Shown: positions 45,033 through 55,297, counted from the stretch's first letter. The stretch: 64,000 nt of DNA from Dulcicalothrix desertica PCC 7102 (GCF_003991905.1 NZ_RSCL01000003.1:459234-523233), one strand, 5' to 3'. A program made the numbers and translations. The notes: generated by a model not told the origin, from the sequence alone.

Positions 45033-47768
45033 TTAGTAATTGTTATTTTTCAGAATTTTATCTATCAGTACTTGATTTTCTTGACTTTCAGATTGTTTCA
45101 AATATTCAATTGCAATTTGTCCAGCTACAGGTTGTTCTTGAGTAAATTTAATTAGCTGTTGTACTATTTGACTTAATTGAATTTTATCGGAATGTTTGGT
45201 AATAATTATTATCTGCGTAATTACGCCAGCTAAAAATGCAATTATTGCGGGTATAATTGGAATCCACCATCCTAGTAAAAAGGCAATGTAGGTAACTAAT
45301 GTTAGTATCAATATTAAAAATAAAATTGAAACTAGCAAATATTTCAATGGCTTAAAAAACCAACTAAGAAGTGTTCCCATTCCAGACCACAGTAAAATCC
45401 AAAACCATTCAATTTGATGCAACCATACTTTTAATAGTGGGCGCCCATCGAGTGCTGCACTTAAAATGGAACTTGCAATATTAGCGTGAATAACAACTCC
45501 AGGCATTCGAGCCGGGTTATCGAAACTGCTGTTACTATAAGGAGTATGATACAAATCGTTCACACTCTCTGCTGTCGCACCAATTAAAACAATGCGATGG
45601 CGTATTAAATCAGCAGGTATCTGATTTTTTAGTACATCTTGAATGGAAATAACTTGAAACTGTTTCTGGGTACCGTGAAAGTTAAGCAAAATCTGATATC
45701 CCCCCGCATCTGCTCTCACATATCCCCCATCATTCGAGTGAAAGGGAGTAAGAAGTGCTTTCCCTATTTTGATTTGGTGATTTGGTAAATCTGAAGCGTA
45801 GATATTATGAGTTTCTAAGTAGCGTAATGCTAACTTTAAACCCAAGTTTAAAGTTATTTTATTATCTTCTTCAATCGATAATAAAGCACGACGAATTTTT
45901 CCATCTCCGTCTAGCACTTGGTCGGCAAGACCTACTTGTTTGAGTTCAGCTAAAACTGGTGAAGGGGCAATTTTATTATCAATTGCCTTCTTTACACCAA
46001 TTAAATTTGGTGTTGTTCTGTATATTTGTATTAGTTTATCGGCGCCGGGTTCTACTGGTAAGTCTCGATACAAGTCTAATCCAATAGCTTTTGGGTTGTA
46101 ATTTTTTAATGTTTGCAATACCTGTGCGAGAATGGCATCTGACATTGGATATTGACCATATTGTTGAATGTGCAATTCATCAAGAGCAACAATCACAATT
46201 CTAGGGTCAACTGTTGTAACAGGACGCGCTTGAAATAATTTATCTAAGCTCGTCAACTCTATTTCTTCTAATACGCCACTAAAACGTAAAATAATTACTG
46301 CAATGGCAACAATAAAGGTAATCGAAATAATATGAATTCTAGCTAATCGTAGTTTCTGTATATTCTTTTTGGCAGTTTTGCGTGCATTCGCTAAAATCTG
46401 CTGGGCAAGTCTATGCATTTCAAGGACAAACTGTGATTTTTCTTGTTCAAGATATCTTGCTTGTTTTTCTGCTAATAAATCTTTTTGAATTTCTCGCTTT
46501 GCTGCTTCTTGACTTGCAGTTAAAAAGCGATAGTCTTGGTCACTAAGTCTTTTACTGTATGACCACGTAAGTGCTTGTTCTAAAGTTTCTCCACGCAGCA
46601 AATACTCAGTACCTTTTTGCCCTGAAGCTATCCATGCTTTAAATTTTTGCGCGTAAGGACGCAATTTCTCCATTTGTTTGGAAGTCCATTGTAAATCAAA
46701 AACTGCTTCGTAAATCAAATTTTTAACTTTTAATTTACCTTGTGAGTGAATTACTAATCCTGATAGTAGTAACTCTATTTGCTCTCGACTATCATCAACT
46801 AAAACTTCTTCTCCTAAAAGAATTCGCTGATAAACCTCTAAATGGCGCCCTGCAATATGTTCGTTTCTGATAATTCGGTCTGAGATTGTTCGTAAATGCT
46901 GCGGCTCATCTTGAAATTCCCAGTTGTTGATGATATAATTTATTACGACATCTTTTACTATTGTTTCCACTGATTGAGTAGCATTTATTTTTGGAGTTAA
47001 ATCAAATAGTAATTGACAGAGTTTATGAGTCAAGAAAGGTTGTCCGTTCGTCCATATCAAGATATGACGCATTATTTCAAAAGCATTATGTCCTGGAATA
47101 TTTAGTCCGTCAGCTAATGGCTGAATATTATCTATAGCAAAACCATCTAATTGTATCGACTTACCAATATTGAACGGTGTACGTTGCTTATCTTGAATTA
47201 AGTCTGATGGTTTGGCAACTCCAAAAATAGCAAACGTTAAACGATTATATTCTGGATTGACAGCACGCTGATTATAACAGAACCGAATGAACGCAAAAAA
47301 ATCATCTACCGGGAAGTCAAGTGCCAGAACGTTATCAATTTCGTCTATGAAAATAATAATTTGTTCGTTTTTAAACTCGACTAACAGCACTTCTAAAATA
47401 AATCGGCTTAATTTTTGGAGTAAAGATATTTCTTCTTGTTCTTGCCACCAAGTTTTTAAATTAATTTTATGAAATAAATTAAATCCTGACAATAAATCTG
47501 TAACTAGTCCTTTATACCATTGCAATGGGGTTATATTTTCGCTGCCTATATTCGTCAAGTCCACTACACTACATTTATAATTCTCTTGTTCTAAACGGCA
47601 ACTCGTTTTCACTAAAAGTGATGATTTTCCCATCTGTCTAGAGTTAAGAACATAGCAAAATTCACCCCTCTTTAATGCTTGGTAAAGTTCGCTATCACAC
47701 GCACGCTCTACATAACTAAGAGCATTACTTCTTAAACTGCCTCCAACTTGATATCTGTAACGGGTCAT
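45033..47768 (-). CDS. AAA-like ATPase - CHASE2 membrane protein
   Basis: Signalling-type protein of 911 residues. An AAA-like (AAA_35) module occupies about 1-370, with SRQMGKSSLL as P-loop near 44-53 and FIDEIDNVLAL as Walker B. A helical linker and a first TM helix near 475-495 follow. An extracytoplasmic CHASE2 sensor domain (about 510-765; DPRIVIVALDELHI and KAIGLDLYRD are typical) and about three TM helices (785-860) come next, then a short cytoplasmic tail. CHASE2 senses unknown external signals. Here output would pass to the N-terminal ATPase, a reversed layout common in cyanobacteria. No kinase or cyclase domain is present. Monocistronic. Confidence 0.9.
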   Translation of the reverse strand: MTRYRYQVGGSLRSNALSYVERACDSELYQALKRGEFCYVLNSRQMGKSSLLVKTSCRLEQENYKCSVVDLTNIGSENITPLQWYKGLVTDLLSGFNLFHKINLKTWWQEQEEISLLQKLSRFILEVLLVEFKNEQIIIFIDEIDNVLALDFPVDDFFAFIRFCYNQRAVNPEYNRLTFAIFGVAKPSDLIQDKQRTPFNIGKSIQLDGFAIDNIQPLADGLNIPGHNAFEIMRHILIWTNGQPFLTHKLCQLLFDLTPKINATQSVETIVKDVVINYIINNWEFQDEPQHLRTISDRIIRNEHIAGRHLEVYQRILLGEEVLVDDSREQIELLLSGLVIHSQGKLKVKNLIYEAVFDLQWTSKQMEKLRPYAQKFKAWIASGQKGTEYLLRGETLEQALTWSYSKRLSDQDYRFLTASQEAAKREIQKDLLAEKQARYLEQEKSQFVLEMHRLAQQILANARKTAKKNIQKLRLARIHIISITFIVAIAVIILRFSGVLEEIELTSLDKLFQARPVTTVDPRIVIVALDELHIQQYGQYPMSDAILAQVLQTLKNYNPKAIGLDLYRDLPVEPGADKLIQIYRTTPNLIGVKKAIDNKIAPSPVLAELKQVGLADQVLDGDGKIRRALLSIEEDNKITLNLGLKLALRYLETHNIYASDLPNHQIKIGKALLTPFHSNDGGYVRADAGGYQILLNFHGTQKQFQVISIQDVLKNQIPADLIRHRIVLIGATAESVNDLYHTPYSNSSFDNPARMPGVVIHANIASSILSAALDGRPLLKVWLHQIEWFWILLWSGMGTLLSWFFKPLKYLLVSILFLILILTLVTYIAFLLGWWIPIIPAIIAFLAGVITQIIIITKHSDKIQLSQIVQQLIKFTQEQPVAGQIAIEYLKQSESQENQVLIDKILKNNNY

Positions 47769-48118
47769 ATTTAACGTTTACTTTCCTTAATTAATAGTGG
47801 CTATTCTATATAACTTCAGTTAAATTAACGATAATTACGTCAATTTTACAAACCTTGATTACCTTTTTTAAAAATCTTAACAAATTTAACTTACTTTTAT
47901 AACTAATATAACTTTTTTTTAGTAACTTATTAAAAGTTATGTTTATTTTATTTGTATAGCGCCATCATGTAGTTAGTGGGAAAATTATATATTTTTATTG
48001 AGAGAAAATAATCTTGATAAAGTTTGAATAAAAGTGTAGCCAATCCATATTTATAGATTATAATTATCAGCTAGTATTAAATTGTTTTCGATTTTAATTA
48101 TAGAGACTATTTATTAAG
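47769..48118. other. AT-rich divergent promoter region, 350 bases
   Basis: Separates the CHASE2 gene from the GGDEF gene at 48119. It is strongly AT-rich, with several T runs near 47860-47930 and one GGCGCC-like half site. No repeat family member or gene seen. Confidence 0.5.
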
Positions 48119-48844
48119 ATGAATCAAAACTACGTTAATGTATTTGCCCTGCCTGTCATTGATGCGATGTTAGCATCAAAGCTCAATCATTCTGAAAGCA
48201 ATGAGCTAGCTTTTAAAAAAGTTGATGATATCAACGAAAACCAACATAAACATTTTTATCAATTTTGGCTTCTTATGTATATCAATCAACACTTAGATAT
48301 AAAGCACCTCGAAAATATATGTTATACCGATGATTTAACACAACTTCGTAACAAACGCTACTTTGATTTTTACCTAAAAAATTGCTGGGAAGACTTAGCC
48401 AACGAGAAGGCGCCGCTGTCGGTTATATTTTTAGATATCGATAATCTCAAGGTCTATAATTTAATGCGGGGACAAGAAATGGGTGATAAGTGTGTATATG
48501 AAATTGCGAATGCGATTCCTAAATGCTTAAATAAACATGGCACTTTGGTTGCACGCTATCAAGATGACGCATTTGCAATAGTTCTTCCCAACACTACAGC
48601 GAGTAATGCAGTAGAAATAGCTGAGGTGATTCGCGAAGAAGTAAAAAATTTGAATATTCAACACGCTGTTGCTCAACTTGGTGGACTGCGTTTTCCTATT
48701 GTCACAGTTAGTTTAGGAGTTGCAACCACAATTCCCAATTTAGAACAATCTCCAAATGTTTTGTGTGATGCAGCTTTAAATGCATTACATCGCGCGAAAA
48801 AGTTAGAGGGAAATTGCACTTGTGTTAGCAAAACTCTGAAATAA
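48119..48844 (+). CDS. Degenerate GGDEF domain protein
   Basis: Protein of 241 residues. The N-terminal helical 80 residues are followed by a GGDEF fold: DDLTQLRNKRYFDFYL, SVIFLDIDNLKVYN, and at the active-site loop RYQDDAFAIVLP where RxGGDEF is expected. The loop motif is therefore QDDAF, so diguanylate cyclase activity is improbable; c-di-GMP binding or a structural role is possible. It is homologous to the C-terminal halves of the two AAA-like proteins next to it (48862 and 51119), so the three form a diverging paralogue cluster. Convergent with 48862, 17 bases between stops. Confidence 0.88.
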   Translation: MNQNYVNVFALPVIDAMLASKLNHSESNELAFKKVDDINENQHKHFYQFWLLMYINQHLDIKHLENICYTDDLTQLRNKRYFDFYLKNCWEDLANEKAPLSVIFLDIDNLKVYNLMRGQEMGDKCVYEIANAIPKCLNKHGTLVARYQDDAFAIVLPNTTASNAVEIAEVIREEVKNLNIQHAVAQLGGLRFPIVTVSLGVATTIPNLEQSPNVLCDAALNALHRAKKLEGNCTCVSKTLK

Positions 48845-48861
48845 TCTTATATATATAGAGA

Positions 48862-50718
48862 TTATTTGCTAACTCGATTTCTTCCAAGTTTTTTGGATTG
48901 CATCATTGCTTGTTGAGCAGCAGCAATTAATGTATCTGGATATAACTCCGAATTTGGTTCGATAGTCGCTACCCCTAAACTCATAGTTAAAACTTCTGAC
49001 GGTTCACGAGTTATTGATAAATCTTCAACACACGCACGAATTTGTTCTGCAAGTGAAATTGCTGTGTCAGTAGTTGTTTGAGGTAATACTACAATAAATT
49101 CTTCCCCTTTATGACGCGCTATTAAAGTTGCTTGCTGCTTTACACAGTCACACAAAGCTGTACTAATTTGTTGTAACGCCGCATTACTGGCGCCTAAACC
49201 ATAAGATTGATTGTATGATTTAAAGTAGTCGATATCACACCAAATCATCGATAACGGTAATGCTTCGGAATTCCACTGGCGCCATTCGGTTTCTAAATAA
49301 TGCTTGAAATAACCGTATTGTGTATCAAATTCGAGTAATTCATCTGCACTACTTTGCCTTCGCACGCTAAATATACTTGGATTTAAACCTTCTAACTGTT
49401 GGCGAAAATATAAACGATACAATTCACAACTGATGAAAGCTAAGTTACCATCTAAATGTATCAACCCCATACTCTCTAGCTTATACGCTGCCATTGCATC
49501 AAGAAAAGCACCTTCATTCGTAGTTAAAACTTGCTCTAACGAAAGTGCTAATTCTGGTTGCTGTTGTAGAATTACTAAAAGACCTCGTAAATGGTCACTA
49601 TAAATACCTGCTAGCGTAGGAGCGTTCTGCAACAACTCTTCTAAAATCATCTCTCCTCTATAAAGATGATAAAAAGCTAGGTTAATTAAATAAGGATGTC
49701 CCCCAACCATTGACATTAACTGTTGAATTTGCTGTTCTTGAATCGATTCTAATTTGTAGCGAGCAGCTAATAATTTAACTTGTTCGCTAGAAAACTCAGG
49801 TAACTTAACCGCTAAACCCACATTAAACGGAGATTGATGCAACTTTAAAGGTATATATACTTCGGTTGAATGGGCAATTACTAAGCGTAATTTTTGCCAA
49901 ACCTGTTGCGAACGAGCAATTTCGTGCCAATACCGCAGCATTGGTAAAAATTCTGAGGCAATACTTGAATGCTCAAAAATGCAGTTGACTTCATTTAACA
50001 CCAAAACTAATGGATGTTTAATTTTAGTAAGCAAATATTCTTGAAAATAAACTTTAGAACTCACCTTGCTACCAATATCCTCATCCCAATAATCATCTAG
50101 TTGAGGATTGATCTGCAACTGCCTGCTAATCGTACTACAAAACCAGCGTAAAAATTTATCAATATTCGTAAATATTGCTTTGTCCGGTTCCTGAAAATCT
50201 ATATAAGCTGATGCGTAATCCTCCTCTTTCACACTGCTAATTATTTGATTAATTAAAGAATTTTTGCCCATTTTTTTTGAAGCTCTAATTCTAACTACAC
50301 TACCTGGTTTTCTCACTTCTGCAAAAACAAGCTCTTCAATTGGAGAACGGTGAATGTAAAAAGGAGAATCATATGGTAGAGGACTACTAAGTAGTTCTAT
50401 TTCAAAGTTTGCTGTTATACTTGGTATCGTCTTATTATCACTATTAAATTTATTTGAAACTTTCTCAATATTTGATAAATACTTGGGTAAAATTAAATGT
50501 ATATTTTTCTTTGTTACTCTTTGGCCAAGGACATTGGAAATGTTATTCCACAAATCAAAGCCAATTACTTTTAGGTAATTACTAGAATAATTCGTATTTT
50601 GTGCCATTTCTTCATAACTTTTACCTGCCCACGATTGACGTAATATTAATTGTTCAATCGGGGTCAGTTGTCGAAACAGCACTCTTTCCACTACTTCTAA
50701 AGCATTCTCGCTATCCAT
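48862..50718 (-). CDS. HTH - AAA-like ATPase - GGDEF protein
   Basis: About 618 residues from the Met at 50718 (the frame is open to 50763). An N-terminal helix-turn-helix-like domain (about 1-85; FRQLTPIEQLILRQSWAGKSYEEMA) is of the kind found at the start of cyanobacterial vWA-MoxR-associated proteins. An AAA-like module follows (about 125-430; KKMGKNSLINQ as P-loop with Asn where Thr is usual, VLVLNEVN as Walker B). The C-terminal GGDEF domain (about 455-615) has MIWCDIDYFKSYNQ and the loop RHKGEEFIVVLP. The motif KGEEF keeps Gly-Glu-Glu-Phe, so this is the member of the local trio most likely to make c-di-GMP. Confidence 0.88.
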   Translation of the reverse strand: MDSENALEVVERVLFRQLTPIEQLILRQSWAGKSYEEMAQNTNYSSNYLKVIGFDLWNNISNVLGQRVTKKNIHLILPKYLSNIEKVSNKFNSDNKTIPSITANFEIELLSSPLPYDSPFYIHRSPIEELVFAEVRKPGSVVRIRASKKMGKNSLINQIISSVKEEDYASAYIDFQEPDKAIFTNIDKFLRWFCSTISRQLQINPQLDDYWDEDIGSKVSSKVYFQEYLLTKIKHPLVLVLNEVNCIFEHSSIASEFLPMLRYWHEIARSQQVWQKLRLVIAHSTEVYIPLKLHQSPFNVGLAVKLPEFSSEQVKLLAARYKLESIQEQQIQQLMSMVGGHPYLINLAFYHLYRGEMILEELLQNAPTLAGIYSDHLRGLLVILQQQPELALSLEQVLTTNEGAFLDAMAAYKLESMGLIHLDGNLAFISCELYRLYFRQQLEGLNPSIFSVRRQSSADELLEFDTQYGYFKHYLETEWRQWNSEALPLSMIWCDIDYFKSYNQSYGLGASNAALQQISTALCDCVKQQATLIARHKGEEFIVVLPQTTTDTAISLAEQIRACVEDLSITREPSEVLTMSLGVATIEPNSELYPDTLIAAAQQAMMQSKKLGRNRVSK

Positions 50719-50763
50719 AACGCAAATTGCAAGATTTGTATAAACTTGGACTTTTATCAACAA

Positions 50764-51118
50764 AAGGGAACATCTATTTATTATTTACTACATATGCTAA
50801 TTTTACAACAAAATGCTTTCACAACATCTATTTAATGATAAAGATGATACATTTATTTGTGGGAACGGCAAATTTATAGTTGTTTTCGAGAAATACTACA
50901 CCAGTACTCGGTCGTATGTATCAGGCACTCCGGCTACAGACCCAAGAATCGGAAGACATGACCCCATTGTGGAAAGATTATTTTTTTTAATGATTGTTGA
51001 GAAATGTTGCATACCTATCTATACCTAATTTATAGACAAATGTTACATTAATATGGTACTTTTGCCTGCTGTAGTGCATTTCAGTTAGTCCAAAACAGTT
51101 ACAAACAAGGCTAATATA
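50764..51118. other. Divergent promoter region between two AAA-GGDEF genes
   Basis: About 355 bases between the starts of the 48862 and 51119 genes. A plus-strand frame at 50813-51028 lacks family features and is not accepted. No repeat family member seen. Confidence 0.45.
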
Positions 51119-52744
51119 GTGAGAAGTATAGCTAAAGAGCCTCCAGATGAGGCACTACACCAAAGTTCTATTTTTTACATAGAGCGTCCACCAATCGAAG
51201 CAACAGTTTGCCAAGAAATTACTAAAGAAGGTTGTATTATCCGTATCAAGTCACCTCAAAAAATGGGAAAGACTTCTTTAGTTTTGCGATTAATGAAATA
51301 CGCAAAAAAAGTATTGTATGCTACAGTTTACATCGATTTCCAGCAAGCAGATAAAGATATTCTTTGCAGTGAGGATAAATTTTTTCGTTGGTTGTGCGCT
51401 AATATTAGTAAGCAATTGCAGTTAAATATACTCGTAAATCAATATTGGGATTCGGAAATTGGTAATAAAGTTAACTGTACACTATATTTAAAGAATTATA
51501 TACTCCAGCAGCTAAATGTACCTTTAGTATTAGTTTTAAATAAATTAGATTACATTTTTGAATATCCTATTGCTACTAGCTTTTTGACCCTACTCCGTTC
51601 TTGGCACGATGCTAAATATGATGTCGATTTGAAGCAAATTCGACTAGTACTAGTTCACTCGACTGAAATTTACATTAGTTTAAATATAAATCAATCTCCT
51701 TTTAATGTGGGACTTTTAGTTGAACTACCTGAGTTCACAACCAAACAAATACAAGAGCTAGCTTTACGCTATGGATTAAATTGGTCTAGCACAATTAACA
51801 ATAGATACGCTTTTCAGCTAAAGTCCTTGCTCGGAGGACATCCTTATTTAGTTCGGATGTTCATTCATAACCTAGTAAACAATCCCAATAGTACATTTGA
51901 TGAACTTTTAGAGCAAAGTCATACATATCAAGGTATTTACAATAGTTATCTTAGAGGTATATTAGCAACCGTTATCCAGCATCCAGAATTAGTAACCGCA
52001 CTTAAAGATTTAATGTATCATGGTGAAATATTCTTAAATAATATCGTTGCTTATAAATTAGAGAGTTTAGGATTAATTAAAGTTAATAGTCAGTGTACTT
52101 TTTCGTGTGAATTATATAAAAAGTATTTTGCCACTCAAAATTTTGAAGAGCTTAATGTTTGGCGATACATGAAAAAGTTACAAAAAGATAACAAAACTTT
52201 AAGAAGTTTATCAAATACAGATGAACTGACTCAACTTAATAACCGACGTTATTTTGACACAATGCTCCATCAGTTATGGTTTATGCTTGTCGAGAAAGAG
52301 GCGCCAATGTCAATGATTATACTAGACATTGACCATCTCAAAATTTATAATCAAAGCTATGACCGTATAAAAGGAGACGATTGTATAAAAAAAATTGCTA
52401 ATGTTATCCAAGAAGTTGTGAGTGATTTTTCTAAAGTAGGTTTATATCAAATACAAGCCGTTCGATATAGCGGTGGAGAATTTGCTATACTATTACCTGG
52501 TAAAACTCTTGATATTGCTATACAAGTAGCGGAAATTATTCGTACAAAAGTTAAAGACTTAAATATTCTACAAACACAAAAATATTTTGGTCTTACTGCG
52601 CCTATTGTTACAATTAGTTTAGGTGTTATTTGTGCAGTAACAAACGCAGATAAATCCCCAATCAAATTAATGGAAATGGCTCGTCAAGCCTTATATCAAT
52701 CTAAAAATGATGGACGCGATTGTATTTCAGTTGACATTTATTAA
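51119..52744 (+). CDS. AAA-like ATPase - GGDEF protein
   Basis: Protein of 541 residues starting at GTG (51119), with aagg about 10 bases upstream. The AAA-like module comes first (about 20-330; PQKMGKTSLVLRL as P-loop, LVLVLNKLDYIFE as Walker B), then a short coiled coil and a GGDEF domain (about 375-540). In the latter the signature loop is RYSGGEFAILLP: SGGEF in place of GG(D/E)EF, so the catalytic acidic residue at the third position is lost. It is a paralogue of 48862 lacking that protein's N-terminal HTH. The pair is divergently arranged, pointing to duplication. A 43-codon membrane peptide frame follows. Confidence 0.88.
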   Translation: MRSIAKEPPDEALHQSSIFYIERPPIEATVCQEITKEGCIIRIKSPQKMGKTSLVLRLMKYAKKVLYATVYIDFQQADKDILCSEDKFFRWLCANISKQLQLNILVNQYWDSEIGNKVNCTLYLKNYILQQLNVPLVLVLNKLDYIFEYPIATSFLTLLRSWHDAKYDVDLKQIRLVLVHSTEIYISLNINQSPFNVGLLVELPEFTTKQIQELALRYGLNWSSTINNRYAFQLKSLLGGHPYLVRMFIHNLVNNPNSTFDELLEQSHTYQGIYNSYLRGILATVIQHPELVTALKDLMYHGEIFLNNIVAYKLESLGLIKVNSQCTFSCELYKKYFATQNFEELNVWRYMKKLQKDNKTLRSLSNTDELTQLNNRRYFDTMLHQLWFMLVEKEAPMSMIILDIDHLKIYNQSYDRIKGDDCIKKIANVIQEVVSDFSKVGLYQIQAVRYSGGEFAILLPGKTLDIAIQVAEIIRTKVKDLNILQTQKYFGLTAPIVTISLGVICAVTNADKSPIKLMEMARQALYQSKNDGRDCISVDIY

Positions 52745-52762
52745 ATATTGAAGAATAAAATA

Positions 52763-52894
52763 ATGAATGAAAATAATGAACCATCTGAAGCATTGATTTT
52801 GCTTTGGTTAACTCTATTTATTATTTCTGTAATTCTGATAAAAATTATTTTTTTTGCAACAGATACACCAAAGGAGTTATTATTTATAAATTAA
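52763..52894 (+). CDS. Candidate single-pass membrane microprotein, 43 aa
   Basis: ATG at 52763, TAA at 52892. A short acidic N terminus (MNENNEPSEA) is followed by a strongly hydrophobic helix (about 11-32, ILLWLTLFIISVILIKIIFF) and a polar tail ATDTPKELLF. It lies 18 bases behind the AAA-GGDEF gene on the same strand, so it is likely on the same transcript. The ribosome site is weak. Possible membrane partner for the upstream protein; evidence is limited to the frame, composition and spacing. Confidence 0.4.
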   Translation: MNENNEPSEALILLWLTLFIISVILIKIIFFATDTPKELLFIN

Positions 52895-52896
52895 CT

Positions 52897-53994
52897 TTAA
52901 TTAAATAAATGTAATTGAATAAATTGATAGTTATTTTTATTATCATGAGCATTGATTTTATTATCAAGGTTAGATAGTGAAATACCGAGCAGTCTGATAC
53001 TTTGCTCGTTTAAGTCAACGCTTTCTAATAATTCTACAGCTTTGGCGCCAATTGTTTCTAAGTCGTTAATAGGGACAAGTAAAGTTTTGCTGCGAGTAAT
53101 TTGCCGATAGTTAGAGAATTTGATTTTTAAAGTAATGGTGCGACCAGAAGCTTGGTGTTTGTCTATACGTTGTTTAAGTACTGTTGCAATTTCTTGAAGT
53201 TCTGATATAATAGATTGTTTATCGCTTAAATCTTGAGCAAATGAAGTTTCAGCGCCAATAGATTTACGTATACGGTTAGCTTCAACAGGGCGGTCATCTT
53301 GTGCCCTAGCTATTTTATAATAGTATTCTCCAGCTTTGCCAAAACAATCTGTTAACTCTTTTTGTGAACGCAGCTTTAAATCGGCGCCGTTTTGAATTCC
53401 TAGTGAATGCATCTTAGCGGCAGTGACTTTACCAATACCATGAAACTTCTCAATCGGTAAAGCCTTCACAAAAGCCTCAGCATTTTCTGGTAAAATAACA
53501 GTCATACCATTTGGCTTGTTCATACCCGAAGCCATTTTGGCTAAAAACTTGTTCATCGATACACCCGCAGATGCCGTTAAACCAGTCTGTTTAAAAATAT
53601 CTGCCCGTATTAACTTAGCAATAGTAGAAGCATATTTAATATTTTGCTTATTTTGCGTAACATCTAAATAAGCCTCATCAAGGGCAACAGGTTCAATTAA
53701 GTCAGTGTAACACGCGAAAATATCATGAATTTGTTCTGAGACTTCGCGGTACACATCAAACCGAGGACGCACAAAAATCAAATTTGGACACTTCTTTATA
53801 GCAATACGCGAAGACATCGCAGAATAAATTCCAAACTTACGCGCTTCGTAGCTAGCAGCAGCAACCACTCCCCGTTGAGTTGGAGAACCACCCACAACTA
53901 AAGGTAGCGAACGGTAACTTGGGTTATCCCGCTGTTCCACCGAAGCATAAAAAGCATCCATATCTATATGAATAATTTTTCTAGTCATAATCAA
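52897..53994 (-). CDS. dinB: DNA polymerase IV (Y family)
   Basis: Error-prone translesion polymerase of 365 residues. Catalytic motifs are IIHIDMDAFYASVEQRD at the N terminus and ALDEAYLDVT near residue 105, supplying the metal-binding Asp and Asp-Glu. The fingers segment VVAAASYEARKFGI, the helix-hairpin-helix thumb region (KFHGIGKVTAAKMHSLGI) and the little-finger region after residue 235 are intact. No clear SOS box is visible upstream. Monocistronic; a 66-base inverted repeat lies immediately upstream of the start. Confidence 0.95.
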   Translation of the reverse strand: MIMTRKIIHIDMDAFYASVEQRDNPSYRSLPLVVGGSPTQRGVVAAASYEARKFGIYSAMSSRIAIKKCPNLIFVRPRFDVYREVSEQIHDIFACYTDLIEPVALDEAYLDVTQNKQNIKYASTIAKLIRADIFKQTGLTASAGVSMNKFLAKMASGMNKPNGMTVILPENAEAFVKALPIEKFHGIGKVTAAKMHSLGIQNGADLKLRSQKELTDCFGKAGEYYYKIARAQDDRPVEANRIRKSIGAETSFAQDLSDKQSIISELQEIATVLKQRIDKHQASGRTITLKIKFSNYRQITRSKTLLVPINDLETIGAKAVELLESVDLNEQSIRLLGISLSNLDNKINAHDNKNNYQFIQLHLFN

Positions 53995-53996
53995 TT

Positions 53997-54062
53997 AGAA
54001 ACCGGGTTTCTACGCCAAATTTTCTTTTGATTACAATATTTCGATAAAGAAACCCGGTTTCT
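53997..54062. repeat. Inverted repeat 'agaaaccgggtttct ... agaaacccggtttct'
   Basis: Two palindromic units of the family at 29976-30040, directly upstream of dinB. Each can form its own hairpin, or the two can pair across a 36-base AT-rich centre. Confidence 0.75.
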
Positions 54063-54355
54063 TCATTAACCATGTATTGTAACGAATTGTTAAAAATACT
54101 GTGAAAATTCCGGGTGGATAACATAGAACGGAATAACGGCTAAAGAAAAGAGCCTTTGGTTCATAAATAATCAATACATTTTACAGGGATTGCATCTACT
54201 CAACGTCGCTTCTTGCTTTACATCAATTCTAAAGCAAGGCGCCACTTCCGAGAGCGTTCAGTAATAATATCGCTCATTCAAAAAAATTTGTCTTTTATTC
54301 TTTGGATGTAGAAAAATATACATCAATCCTTCATTATAAACAAGGAATTTTTCAG

Positions 54356-55297
54356 ATGTCTAATCGTTCTTTAATGGCGCCATTTGACCTTCAAGATGGT
54401 TACTCTGTTGCATTTAATGATACGCACGAAATTGAGAATCATGTTCAAAAAAATAATTTTACAGAGGAGAGTAACCTTCGCGAAGCGACTCAGAGATTTT
54501 TGGAAGAAAAACAGCGACTGACTGAAGCTGAAAGAGAAGAAAATTCTCAAAACTGGTTATGGTATCAGATGTCAAAAATAGAAACGAGCATGGGTGACTA
54601 TAATGGTTCTGTATCGGTGGAAGCAATTCAGGAACTTGCTATAATTAAGGCGCCTGTTCTAGAACAGTTGTTATCAGAACGGAGTGAAGCAGTAGAAAAG
54701 GCATCACAATTTGTATTAAAAGTAGCGCTAAAAGCATTAGAGCAAGATGGAAGAGAAGTAATACCAGGTGTGATAACAGTAATAGTCATGGGTTACACAA
54801 TAATTTACAACTCGGTAACACATGACTTATTAATTGACAAAGTAAGTCAAGCTTACATGCGTCATGAGACAGGAAAAATCGAGAGAAGTTACCGTCCAGA
54901 TGGTATTTTGAAAGCACAAGGTCAAAAAATCAGCTTAAACAGGCTATTAACAAAAGATTTGGCAAATTTTGACTATATAGAGTGCAGACAACTAACAAAA
55001 GAATGTTTACCCTTGCTGCGTGACATAGTTGAGAGGTATGCAAAAGAAGATAAAGTCTTGATTGAAATTTGGGCAGGAGGCAAAAGCGAAGAAGCCAAAA
55101 TCGAAAAAACGTTAGGTAAAATCTTTGTTTCCTCCAAAGCGGGTATGCAAATAATCGAATCTGGTAAGCACTTACAGGTTAGAGACTTAGAAGGTAAATT
55201 AATCGTAAAAGCATATGGAGACAAAGTAGAAAAACCAATGACACGAGCAATATGTTCAGACTTTAAAGCACGCTACGCACTAATCCAAAAAAATTAA
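54356..55297 (+). CDS. Hypothetical protein, about 313 aa
   Basis: Start chosen at the ATG at 54356 with aagga upstream; the frame is open from 54302. Residues about 30-75 are charged and helical (TEESNLREATQRFLEEKQRLTE, likely coiled coil). The middle has a short hydrophobic segment (VIPGVITVIVMGYTIIYNS) and the C-terminal half is alpha/beta-like, with RDLEGKLIVKAYGDKVEK near the end. No domain recognised. Codon use resembles its neighbours and four GGCGCC sites lie in or near it, so it is not recently acquired. Monocistronic. Confidence 0.7.
   Translation: MSNRSLMAPFDLQDGYSVAFNDTHEIENHVQKNNFTEESNLREATQRFLEEKQRLTEAEREENSQNWLWYQMSKIETSMGDYNGSVSVEAIQELAIIKAPVLEQLLSERSEAVEKASQFVLKVALKALEQDGREVIPGVITVIVMGYTIIYNSVTHDLLIDKVSQAYMRHETGKIERSYRPDGILKAQGQKISLNRLLTKDLANFDYIECRQLTKECLPLLRDIVERYAKEDKVLIEIWAGGKSEEAKIEKTLGKIFVSSKAGMQIIESGKHLQVRDLEGKLIVKAYGDKVEKPMTRAICSDFKARYALIQKN

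Noticed and set aside
50813-51028. 71-codon frame upstream of the 51119 gene, possibly the lost N terminus of that protein
   Set aside because: It shows no similarity to the HTH domain of the paralogue 48862 and ends in a stop before the AAA module.
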